Shown here one piece after another: positions 1-6,210 of a stretch of 23,554 nt of DNA. The translations under genes were made by a program, and so were the position numbers. The stretch comes from a virus: IMG/VR virus record IMGVR_UViG_3300048032_000007, positions 1-23,554 of that record; one strand, given 5' to 3'. Positions within the stretch are counted from its first letter, which is position 1; each line of letters starts with the position of its first letter. Under the pieces are notes generated by a model that saw only the letters and a program-made list of their open reading frames with translations, searched no databases and had not been told where the DNA came from.

Positions 1-57
1 CTTGTAACCTTTACCACTTTTCATCCAGTGATGGCCTTTAGGTGCATTGACTTTCAT
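1..57 (-). CDS. Small basic phage protein, N-terminal fragment (cut by window edge)
   Basis: Only the first 19 codons are visible, read from an ATG at 57-55; the rest lies to the left of the window. The start MKVNAPKGHHWMKSG, rich in Lys, Gly and His, resembles short basic proteins that I recall next to structural genes in marine podoviruses; this is a memory-based match. It follows the DUF6321-like gene after a 4-base gap in the same late operon, which suggests a virion or assembly role, but no function can be assigned. A weak purine-rich stretch precedes the ATG. Confidence 0.55.
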   Translation of the reverse strand, partial: MKVNAPKGHHWMKSGKGYK

Positions 58-61
58 ATTA

Positions 62-328
62 TCACCACTTCTTACACGACCAATATCGTGCCGTTAGTTT
101 ACTAGGTGGGTTTGTGTCACACTTGTGACGTGCCCTGAACGACTTACGACGTGCAGGTTGGTCTTTTTTAATAGTCATCTTAGCATCACCAAAACGAATA
201 GTCTTAGTCTTGTCGCCTTCCTTAGCTACTACTACAAACTTCTTCGTAGGGTGACTAGGCGTCCTTTTTGGTTTGTTGTACCCGCTTACGCCCGCTCGTG
301 CTAGTTTTGGGTCCTTGGACTTTGGCAT
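62..328 (-). CDS. DUF6321-like small basic phage protein
   Basis: 88 aa, strongly basic. It begins MPKSKDPKLARAGVSGYNKPK and continues with VVVAKEGDKTKTIRFG and a C-terminal RRKSFRARH segment followed by AARYW-like aromatic residues. This pattern (SKDP..ARAG..G.NKPKRTP.HP.K, then KEGDK.KTIRFG, then RKSF.ARH) matches what I recall of the DUF6321 family, found in many phages. The biochemical role is unknown; the Lys/Arg richness and position among virion genes suggest a nucleic-acid-associated or structural role. A good ribosome site (AGAGGA) lies about 8 bases before the ATG, inside the end of the preceding coiled-coil gene, which it overlaps by 74 bases in another frame. One Cys is present near residue 70 and one near the C-terminus. 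Confidence 0.7.
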   Translation of the reverse strand: MPKSKDPKLARAGVSGYNKPKRTPSHPTKKFVVVAKEGDKTKTIRFGDAKMTIKKDQPARRKSFRARHKCDTNPPSKLTARYWSCKKW

Positions 329-437
329 TTTGTAATTCCTCTACTTGCTTTGTTAGCTCTTGTACTTGCGCTTCCAAAGGACTTACCATTTGTTGCATCC
401 TATCTAGAAACATTTGAAACTCAGTGTTTGTTAACAT
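255..437 (-). CDS. Small coiled-coil protein
   Basis: 60 aa. Residues about 5-40 form a likely amphipathic helix with heptad-like hydrophobic spacing (FQMFLDRMQQMVSPLEAQ, then VQELTKQVEELQNAKV). The tail is basic, Ser/Thr/Lys-rich and probably disordered. A ribosome site (AAGGA) precedes the ATG. It starts 9 bases after the stop of the upstream gene and overlaps the next gene by 74 bases, unusually long even for this compact genome. Possible roles are an oligomerisation or chaperone-like factor for the neighbouring fibre or portal; this is inference only. I do not recognise a family. A false gene is possible, but the ribosome site, the operon spacing and the clean heptads favour a real one. 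Confidence 0.6.
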   Translation of the reverse strand: MLTNTEFQMFLDRMQQMVSPLEAQVQELTKQVEELQNAKVQGPKTSTSGRKRVQQTKKDA

Positions 438-446
438 GTTTTATCC

Positions 447-794
447 TTAGTTATAAGGGAACCATTCTCCAAACTTACGGACATATATCAGTATAACCGT
501 AGTGTCTGGTGTGTTGATTGTTACCGTTGTTCCGCCGTACTCATCTATGTTGTACTGGGCGATGTTAAAGAAAGAAGAAGAAGACGTAATGTTAATGTCA
601 CCTATAATCTTTACGGTGTTGGCTGTAGTCAGCTTTACCATTACCGTTTCACGATCTTTAGGTGTTGGGTTTAACACGATGTCTACGTCAGCACTGCACC
701 GTAGTATCTCAGTACCAGAAGTAGTATGACTTCCTGAAACCTCATACGCCTGCGCTATACCTAAGTCTGCTCTGGATTGTGGTATGTAACTCAT
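447..794 (-). CDS. Stand-alone paralogue of the collagen-like protein's C-terminal domain
   Basis: 115 aa if translation starts at the ATG at 794-792 (MSYIPQSRADL), which overlaps the upstream stop as TAATG; a start five codons earlier is possible. The whole protein aligns by eye with the last ~115 residues of the upstream collagen-like protein. Shared landmarks in the same order are SRADL, TTSGTEIL/TTGGSEIL, P.DRETV.V, V.I.G.INI, A.YNI.EYG and Y...F.EW. The alternating polar/hydrophobic pattern suggests a beta-rich domain, probably a trimeric fibre head or virion decoration. The tandem arrangement looks like an intragenomic duplication that kept only the terminal domain. A virion role is inferred from position and the paralogue. 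Confidence 0.75.
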   Translation of the reverse strand: MSYIPQSRADLGIAQAYEVSGSHTTSGTEILRCSADVDIVLNPTPKDRETVMVKLTTANTVKIIGDINITSSSSFFNIAQYNIDEYGGTTVTINTPDTTVILIYVRKFGEWFPYN

Positions 795-1483
795 TAGATT
801 GCCAACCACTCTTTAAATTCTTGGATGTACACCAAGTGCAATGTTGTGTCGTCTTGTTCAACAATAATACTACGAGCGCCATACTCATTAATGTTGTACT
901 TAGCTACGTCGTAGTAAGACATATTGACAATGTTGATTTCACCTACAATGTCTATTCGATCATCAGTACGGCAGTTGACAATAACTGTCTCACGATCCTG
1001 CGGATGTTCTCTAAGGTTGATAACAACACCAGAGGTAACCTTTAGGATCTCAGATCCACCTGTTGTGTGGTTAGCAGTGATAATCCTAGCGTTAGCATTC
1101 TTAAGATCTGCACGACTAGCCATGCTACCCATAGAGATGTTGTACACATTGGGCGCCTGAGCCTCGTTAATGTCCTTCACGGAGCCTGCGTCTACTTCCT
1201 CACCGTTGGTAAGGGTTAACACTAAATGCCCGTCAAAGTCCACTGTGGCGTCCTGAACGCCTACTCCGTCTTCCCCATCAGAGCCGTCTGCTCCGTCCTT
1301 ACCAGCAACACCGTCCTTACCGTCTTTACCTACACCCGTATCACCCTTTTCACCTTTAGGTCCTTGTTCACCTGTAGGTCCGGGGTCACCCTTATCTCCC
1401 TTTTCACCACGAATAGCTTCTACTGCCTGTATCTTAGACAGTAGTTTATCGTAGAGGGCTGTAAGTTTTAGGTCCACGTTCAT
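794..1483 (-). CDS. Collagen-like virion/fibre protein
   Basis: 229 aa. Residues 1-25 form a short amphipathic helix. Residues 26-76 are about 17 Gly-X-Y triplets with one small interruption, starting GEKGDKGDPGPTGEQGPKG and moving to Asp/Lys-rich GKDG and GADG repeats; this is expected to form a trimeric collagen-like stalk. Residues ~77-105 (ending near LTNGEEVDAGSV) resemble the short beta segment often following phage Gly-X-Y stalks. Residues ~115-229 are a beta-rich head domain duplicated in the next gene. Phage collagen-like proteins are commonly tail fibres, capsid fibres or decorations. It begins on the ATGA that ends the portal gene, so it is probably translationally coupled to it. 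Which virion structure carries it is unknown. Confidence 0.8.
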   Translation of the reverse strand: MNVDLKLTALYDKLLSKIQAVEAIRGEKGDKGDPGPTGEQGPKGEKGDTGVGKDGKDGVAGKDGADGSDGEDGVGVQDATVDFDGHLVLTLTNGEEVDAGSVKDINEAQAPNVYNISMGSMASRADLKNANARIITANHTTGGSEILKVTSGVVINLREHPQDRETVIVNCRTDDRIDIVGEINIVNMSYYDVAKYNINEYGARSIIVEQDDTTLHLVYIQEFKEWLAI

Positions 1484-3483
1484 TCTTGATTAAGACGTTG
1501 CATCAACATTTGTTCAGCCTGACGTGTTTCTTCGCCACGTTTTTCTACCTGTTGGTTACCTTGCTCCCTAGCTTTTACTTCACGTTCTTTAAGCAGTGTT
1601 TCTGCTACACGCATACGACGCTCAAACTCTCTGTCGTCTTGGTCGCCTTCCTTAAGGTTACGTGTAATAGCGTTGATCTTGTCAATCTCAAGCTCTTGAG
1701 GAACAACTGCTGCTTCTGCTGCCAGCTTAGTAGCCCTAGCTTGTGACTCTTGAGCCTGAGCAGACAGTGCTGCAGTTTGTGACTGCTGGAACTGCATTTG
1801 CAACTGTTGTGTTTGTTGTTGCATCTGCTGTGCTTGAGGATTAGGCTGCATAGCTTGTTGCATAGCCGCAATAAGTTCTTCACGGTTAGACAAGTTCATG
1901 TTGTCAATGATACTTTGAATCAGTGTGTTGTACAACGGTGACTGTCGATCCATGGTCTGTAACAACTGTACAAGCTGTGTTACTTCGTACTCACGAGCAA
2001 TAATACCCAAAGTAGAACTTGCGTTGAACTTGTAGTCAGCTACAGGGTAGTTCTCAGGATCAAACTGCATGTAACGATAAGCTGCTTTCTTAACAAAAGG
2101 AATCAAGAAAGACTGCTGGAAGTTAATCAGTGTCCGTTTATGACGTTTAATAATAGCGCCAAGAGACATACTAATGCCAGCGGCAGTAGCCTCGCCGTTA
2201 ACACTACCAGCGATTCCTGCTGAGTCAACGGCTCCTGTTGCTTGCTGTACCATTTGTTGCAAGGCTCCAGCTTGAGCAAAAGTAATTTGATTGACTTGAC
2301 CAAAGTTAAAGGGTTGAAGAACTTCACGGGGATCTCCGCTCGTTAAAATTATCTTACCGGGACGTACTTCAGGTTTAGCGCCTCTTGGTAAACGTGTAGC
2401 GTCCATAGCCATCATAGGATGGATAGTTAGGCTTAAAGCGTCAATACGTGCTCTTAACTCAGTGTCAAGTGCTTTCTGACTGTTGTACCCTTTTTCACAT
2501 ACGCCACGACCCCAGAAACGTCCGGGTACTACGTCCCAAGGAAACGCAACTACTGGCCGGTCCTGCATCATGTAAGGGTTAGCTTCAGCTTTAAGTAGGA
2601 TACCGCCATTAGCAATCACTACAACAGCTTCTACGTACTTTGAGTCCGGCCCTTCTTCTTCTACTAACTTTTCTTCATCGTCGCTTACAGCGTCATCTAG
2701 AAGCTCTCGTGGCACTAAACCATAGTACTTAGTAAGTCTTACTTTGTCGTCATTGTAAATTGTAAGGTCTTGGTCTGGCTCAAGATCAGTATTAGGAGCA
2801 GCAGAACCAACATAAGTGTCACGATAGACGCCTTGTTCTTGCAGGAGTTCTACTTGGTGACGACTAACAAACTCGTCTACTGCTACGCCCATAGCGTCTT
2901 CTACAGACGTTGCTACAGGGTCAATCAAGAAGTTCTGAGGCAGTACAGGCTTAAGCTTAACTTTTACTCGTTCAGTAATGTTTACACCAACTGCCTGAAG
3001 ATCCCCACCCATTACAGGCTGAGTAGCAGGAGCCATCTCCTTCATTTCTTCAATTACAATTTCGCCAATGCCTACACCAAAGACTGCTGAGTTAATAAGG
3101 CACTCTGCTACAGCCTTACGTACCATACAGTCTTCAAAGTCTTCCGTCAGTTTGTTACGAAGGAACAACACGTCTTGCTTTTCAGTGTCTCCTAAGTTGT
3201 CACTAACGTCAAACCACTTACCACGACCAAACGTGGCTTCTTCTAGCTCTGCTACATTAGACTCAACTGCCTGTTGAAGTGCAGGAGAAATAATACGGGA
3301 ACGCTCAGACCCACGCTGGCTGTCAGCAGGATCCCATTGACCACGCCATAATCTATAATATTCTTCAAACCTTTCTTCATAATTGCTTTCGTAGTAATCC
3401 CTCCAATCTTCACATTTAGTAATAACCCAGTCTTCAAGAGATTCTTCAATCATCAACGGGTCTGCTTCGTATAGTTCTGCCAT
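1480..3483 (-). CDS. Portal protein (head-to-tail connector)
   Basis: 667 aa, the usual size for a podovirus portal. The dodecameric portal sits at one capsid vertex, is the docking site for the terminase, and is the channel for DNA entry and exit. The assignment rests on position directly after the large terminase, length, and a portal-like N-terminal region (helical, with YRLWRGQW and RSRIISPALQQAVESN), an acidic central domain, and a GSVNGEATAAGI segment near residue 425. The last ~140 residues are Gln/Ala-rich and then highly charged helical, resembling the long C-terminal barrel or coiled coil of P22-like portals. The gene begins 1 base after the terminase stop and ends on ATGA with the fibre gene. 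It is minus-strand, in the late operon. Confidence 0.85.
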   Translation of the reverse strand: MAELYEADPLMIEESLEDWVITKCEDWRDYYESNYEERFEEYYRLWRGQWDPADSQRGSERSRIISPALQQAVESNVAELEEATFGRGKWFDVSDNLGDTEKQDVLFLRNKLTEDFEDCMVRKAVAECLINSAVFGVGIGEIVIEEMKEMAPATQPVMGGDLQAVGVNITERVKVKLKPVLPQNFLIDPVATSVEDAMGVAVDEFVSRHQVELLQEQGVYRDTYVGSAAPNTDLEPDQDLTIYNDDKVRLTKYYGLVPRELLDDAVSDDEEKLVEEEGPDSKYVEAVVVIANGGILLKAEANPYMMQDRPVVAFPWDVVPGRFWGRGVCEKGYNSQKALDTELRARIDALSLTIHPMMAMDATRLPRGAKPEVRPGKIILTSGDPREVLQPFNFGQVNQITFAQAGALQQMVQQATGAVDSAGIAGSVNGEATAAGISMSLGAIIKRHKRTLINFQQSFLIPFVKKAAYRYMQFDPENYPVADYKFNASSTLGIIAREYEVTQLVQLLQTMDRQSPLYNTLIQSIIDNMNLSNREELIAAMQQAMQPNPQAQQMQQQTQQLQMQFQQSQTAALSAQAQESQARATKLAAEAAVVPQELEIDKINAITRNLKEGDQDDREFERRMRVAETLLKEREVKAREQGNQQVEKRGEETRQAEQMLMQRLNQE

Positions 3484-3484
3484 A

Positions 3485-4735
3485 TTAGTATCCTGCTACC
3501 ACGTCTAAGATTTCGTGGTCCTCAATTTCGTAGTCGTAGTCGTACGCTACATTTGCCAGTTGGTCAATGTACGCCAAAGCGTCAATCAAGTCATCGTGCG
3601 TCAAAGGATCAGGGAACTGAAAGAGTTGATCCAAGAATCTACTGTTCCATTCACCTTTGTTTAATGTAATGTAGCCGTTCTCGAAACGACCTTGTAGTGC
3701 CCACATTACTCTGTCGGTCTTCTTTTTGTTACCGTGGGTAAGCTCTTCTACTCTAAAGAACATACCGTATCTCTTTTGCATGTCTAACAGAGGAGACATT
3801 ACAGCCTGTTTAGCAATACCTCTTTCGATTCCAACCGACACGGGACGGTAATCTCTAACGGCCTGAAATATCTTAGCTGCTGTTTCGTCAAGTGACCATC
3901 TACCGTATATGATATTGTCAACATACCAACCATGCTCATTGACCTTAACCACGGCGATGGCTGTGTCGTCAAGCTTGGAGTTCTTAGTTTTCTTTTTGTT
4001 GACTTCTTCAAAGCCTGCCAAGTCAACGGCAATGTAGTAGTCTCCTATTTCAGGTTCGTCTTCGCTAAAAGAGACCCAGTCCTCTTTAAACATTTCCGAC
4101 CCACGAGCTTCAAACGACGCCATAAATTCTTGACGGAACGCATAACTCGACATACTGCGTTTAGCAATATCAATTTCTGACGGGTCAAGTAAAGGATTAT
4201 CGTAAGATGTAAAATGCCAAGCTTTGTACGTAGGGTCATCATCTAGTTCCGCATACTTGTATAGTTCGTAAAAGTGGTTCCTTCCCATAGGTGTGCCTAT
4301 AAACATTGCACATCCCTTTTGGTCAGCCAAGGCAGGTCTCAAGATCTGCTCAAATACCTCTGGCTTCATGTCAGCGTATTCGTCCATGACTAGAAACTTG
4401 AGGCTGACACCTCGCATTGTTTCTGGTCTGTCGGCACCTTTGAGGCTGATGGTAGCACCGTTGACAAGCTTAATTTGCAGATTATTAATGTGACTACCAG
4501 CGATAACAGGGTGTCCCAGTTCAAGCAAGGTTTGCCACATGATGTCTCTGGCTTGTCCCTGAGTAGGTGCGACGTAAAATACATGGCCTCTGTCTGCCTG
4601 AAGTGCGTTAACTATTAATAACCATGCTGCTAACCTAGACTTGCCTGTACGTCGTCCAGCAGCTACTATTTTAAATCTTGTGTCGTCTGCCCAGACATCT
4701 TGTTGCCAAGGCAGTAGTTCTATATTAAGATCCAT
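3485..4735 (-). CDS. terL: Terminase large subunit (packaging ATPase/nuclease)
   Basis: 416 aa. It pumps DNA into the prohead and cuts it into genome lengths. Visible in order are: Walker A at residues 26-33 (AGRRTGKS); Walker B at about 114-119 (FLVMDE, Asp118/Glu119); a coupling motif near 145-151 (FIGTPMG); and the RNase H-like nuclease domain with a first catalytic acid at Asp238 (YIAVDLAG), a second candidate in VGIERG near residue 300, and a third in the HDDLIDALAY segment near 390. All key residues are present, so the enzyme looks intact. It overlaps the preceding small gene by 11 bases and is followed by the portal gene. Headful versus site-specific packaging cannot be told from this sequence. 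Confidence 0.95.
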   Translation of the reverse strand: MDLNIELLPWQQDVWADDTRFKIVAAGRRTGKSRLAAWLLIVNALQADRGHVFYVAPTQGQARDIMWQTLLELGHPVIAGSHINNLQIKLVNGATISLKGADRPETMRGVSLKFLVMDEYADMKPEVFEQILRPALADQKGCAMFIGTPMGRNHFYELYKYAELDDDPTYKAWHFTSYDNPLLDPSEIDIAKRSMSSYAFRQEFMASFEARGSEMFKEDWVSFSEDEPEIGDYYIAVDLAGFEEVNKKKTKNSKLDDTAIAVVKVNEHGWYVDNIIYGRWSLDETAAKIFQAVRDYRPVSVGIERGIAKQAVMSPLLDMQKRYGMFFRVEELTHGNKKKTDRVMWALQGRFENGYITLNKGEWNSRFLDQLFQFPDPLTHDDLIDALAYIDQLANVAYDYDYEIEDHEILDVVAGY

Positions 4736-5078
4736 TGAAATTATTAAATACCGCTGGTGCTTCTAACAAGTCAAACGTAACGACTACTTCGATGTTACCT
4801 GCACTACCTGCTGCTGCTTTAATAACGTCTCCCGGCTGTAGAACAAATACTGCATTGCCATCAATCAGTAAGTTTTCTTTTGACGATATGTTAGTACCGT
4901 TATAAATATATACATCTGGAGTAGGATTAGGTTTGTCTACAAACAGCGTAATGTCGTTAGTTGAGTTATGCAAGTTAGCAATAAACGCCATGTTCCAATG
5001 TGCAACATAACCATTAGGTATTGTTACAATTGTTTGCGTACTAGTGTCTGTCAGGTTCTTGTTCTTTGTATATAACAT
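4725..5078 (-). CDS. Small beta-rich protein of unknown function
   Basis: 117 aa from the ATG at 5078-5076, which overlaps the stop of the endolysin gene as TAATG; a GTG start four codons upstream is also open. The protein alternates short hydrophobic strands and turns (TIVTIPNGYVAHWNMAF, DITLFVD, NAVFVLQPGDVI, NIEVVVTFDLLEAP) without predicted helices or membrane segments. It looks like a compact beta-sandwich, as in head decoration, neck or fibre-tip proteins. The phrase VLQPGDVIKA is reminiscent of small phage virion proteins with jelly-roll-like folds, but no specific family is recognised. It lies between the endolysin and TerL genes in the late operon, overlapping TerL by 11 bases. Confidence 0.65.
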   Translation of the reverse strand: MLYTKNKNLTDTSTQTIVTIPNGYVAHWNMAFIANLHNSTNDITLFVDKPNPTPDVYIYNGTNISSKENLLIDGNAVFVLQPGDVIKAAAGSAGNIEVVVTFDLLEAPAVFNNFNGS

Positions 5079-5428
5079 TAGTATGTCCACATAACAGGTG
5101 TTGTACCACGGGTGTCAACGTGGATAAAGTCAGAAGCAACACCAATACCTGTAAATCCTAGAGCCAAAGCAGAATGTACAAGCTTAAGGCGATCAGCAGC
5201 GTTTGTTATTTTTATGTCCGCTGCGATCCCTTGGGCGTGTGTTCCGGGAACATCTTTTCTTGACTCTATTGGATGTAGTGTCGGGTGTCTATATCCGCTA
5301 GTAATCACAAAAGGAAATCCACAGTACGCCCTTAACTCGTCTAACTTCTCTAGGAACTCTTGTTCCATGTTGTTGGTTCCGGAGACCTGACAATCGAATT
5401 CTTCTCTAGTAAAATGCTTAAGACTCAT
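5078..5428 (-). CDS. M15-family peptidase endolysin
   Basis: 116 aa, a single-domain zinc peptidase of the Peptidase_M15_3/VanY-like type that cuts peptide bonds in peptidoglycan. Motifs: SGYR at residues 44-47; zinc ligands His64 and Asp71 in GTHAQGIAAD; and the third ligand His103 in FIHVDTR, with the GFTGIGV segment ahead of it. Spacing and length fit the family, and the active site looks complete. No signal peptide or membrane anchor is seen, so release would need a holin, and none is identifiable among the late genes here. It could instead act during entry if packaged. It overlaps the end of the upstream TerS-like gene by 11 bases, so the lysis gene sits between the two terminase genes. 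Confidence 0.88.
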   Translation of the reverse strand: MSLKHFTREEFDCQVSGTNNMEQEFLEKLDELRAYCGFPFVITSGYRHPTLHPIESRKDVPGTHAQGIAADIKITNAADRLKLVHSALALGFTGIGVASDFIHVDTRGTTPVMWTY

Positions 5429-5801
5429 CTACTACTTCTCCTTCGATTATCTCTGGTGTTGATACCTCTGCAGTACCTACACCACTAATGTTGATCTGTA
5501 TAGCGTTTCTACCATTGTCTTTTACTACGTCCTTCTCAAAGGCACCCACTGGTAGTATACGGTCCATCACAAGTTTCCAAGCAGCAGCCTGATTCTTATG
5601 GTCATGGTCCAAAGCAGCATCAAAAATAGTCTCTAGGACCTTACGAGACTTAGGACTAGCCAACATCCTAGCCTTGTACTCATTAATTATCGCTGCGTCA
5701 CCCTTTGGTCGGCCTACTACACCCTTGTTACCGGGCTTTACAGCGGCTACTTCGGACTTCCGGGGTCTGCCACGACCTCTTTTTTTAACTTCTGTGGTCA
5801 T
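5418..5801 (-). CDS. AT-hook protein, candidate terminase small subunit
   Basis: 127 aa and the first gene of the late minus-strand operon. The N-terminus has two AT-hook-like motifs, RGRGRPRKS (residues ~8-16) and VVGRPKGD (~28-35), which typically bind the minor groove of AT-rich DNA. The middle is helical (EYKARMLASPKSRKVLETI, then AAWKLVMDRILP) and the C-terminus is acidic (EIIEGEVVDES). A DNA-binding N-terminus, helical core and acidic tail, two genes upstream of TerL, fit a small terminase that recognises viral DNA. This is inference, as the sequence does not clearly match a known TerS family. A DNA-binding regulator or nucleoid-like protein is the alternative. A sigma70-type promoter lies directly upstream; the ribosome site (AAGGGA) is rather far from the ATG. 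Confidence 0.65.
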   Translation of the reverse strand: MTTEVKKRGRGRPRKSEVAAVKPGNKGVVGRPKGDAAIINEYKARMLASPKSRKVLETIFDAALDHDHKNQAAAWKLVMDRILPVGAFEKDVVKDNGRNAIQINISGVGTAEVSTPEIIEGEVVDES

Positions 5802-5822
5802 GAAAAAAATTATCCCTTAATA

Positions 5823-5858
5823 TGACTATAGTATAACATAAGTTAACACGAAAGTCAA
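5823..5858 (-). promoter_or_regulatory. Strong sigma70-type promoter for the late (structural) operon
   Basis: On the minus strand the -35 box TTGACT lies at 5858-5853 and the -10 box TATACT at 5835-5830, with an exact 17-base spacer. Each hexamer differs from consensus at one base. Transcription would start near 5823, about 20 bases before the ATG of the TerS-like gene. The surrounding AT-rich sequence favours melting. It is the only clear promoter I see for the minus-strand genes. Confidence 0.8.
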
Positions 5859-5912
5859 GCCATTTTTAGGTTAATTCCTGGGACTATTGAAACTTGAGTA
5901 AAAACAAGAGGT

Positions 5913-5960
5913 TATACTGCTTTTATTTTTACTTAATTTTTCTAATTTTACCTTATTTTG
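5913..5960. other. AT-rich tract, candidate DNA unwinding element
   Basis: Positions 5919-5960 contain only 7 G/C in 42 bases and consist mainly of T-runs separated by A (TTTTATTTTTACTTAA style). The tract lies next to the DnaA-box array, separated from it by a pyrimidine/GC-rich cluster at about 5998-6012. An easily melted tract beside phased DnaA boxes is the usual plan of bacterial origins. A TATACT hexamer at 5913-5918 could be a plus-strand -10, but the nearest good -35 (TTGAAA, 5887-5892) is 20 bases away, too far for a confident promoter. Confidence 0.5.
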
Positions 5961-6017
5961 TGCCTAAGTGGCTACCACAAGTATTCTTACGTTGCAACCC
6001 CCTCCCCCGGCCTAAAG

Positions 6018-6210
6018 TTATCCACAGGTTATACAAAGTTATCCACAGGTTTTACACAGGCTGTGGACAACTTGTGTACAACTTTAGCGCGCACTGTGGA
6101 TAAGTCTGTGGATAACTTTAGTTGCTGCCTAGGTTGTGGATAAAGTTATGCACAGGTTATCCACAGGTTTTCCACAGGGTCAACCTAAGTTATCCACAGG
6201 TTTATCCACA
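6018..6210. repeat. DnaA-box array, candidate phage replication origin
   Basis: Eight perfect 9-mers TTATCCACA occur in 193 bases: plus strand at 6018, 6039, 6157, 6190 and 6202; minus strand (as TGTGGATAA) at 6095, 6107 and 6135. Near-matches sit at 6146 (TTATGCACA), 6168 (TTTTCCACA), 6050 (TTTTACACA), 6029 (TTATACAAA), 6062 (minus, TTGTCCACA) and 6073 (minus, TTGTACACA). Starts are often 10-12 bases apart (6018/6029/6039/6050, 6062/6073, 6095/6107, 6146/6157/6168, 6190/6202), placing sites on one helix face. This is the consensus bound by bacterial DnaA. The array fills the non-coding region between divergent late and early genes and abuts an AT-rich tract, as an origin would. Alternatives are titration of host DnaA or DnaA-controlled transcription. 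Confidence 0.85.

Noticed and set aside
447-809. Start at 809 for the paralogue gene
   Set aside because: The ATG at 794 overlaps the upstream stop as TAATG and starts where similarity with the paralogue begins; the extra five residues add nothing recognisable.
5887-5918. Plus-strand promoter TTGAAA ... TATACT
   Set aside because: The spacer is 20 bases, too long for sigma70; the nearer TTGAGT gives 13.
5894-6143. Open frames across the DnaA-box region, including a short hydrophobic N-terminal one starting at 5894
   Set aside because: It starts with TTG, has no ribosome site and its C-terminal part is only the translated repeats; the DnaA boxes explain the sequence.
6018-6210. CRISPR-like array
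   Set aside because: Units are 9 bases, in both orientations and irregularly spaced, and match the DnaA box; there are no spacers of uniform length.
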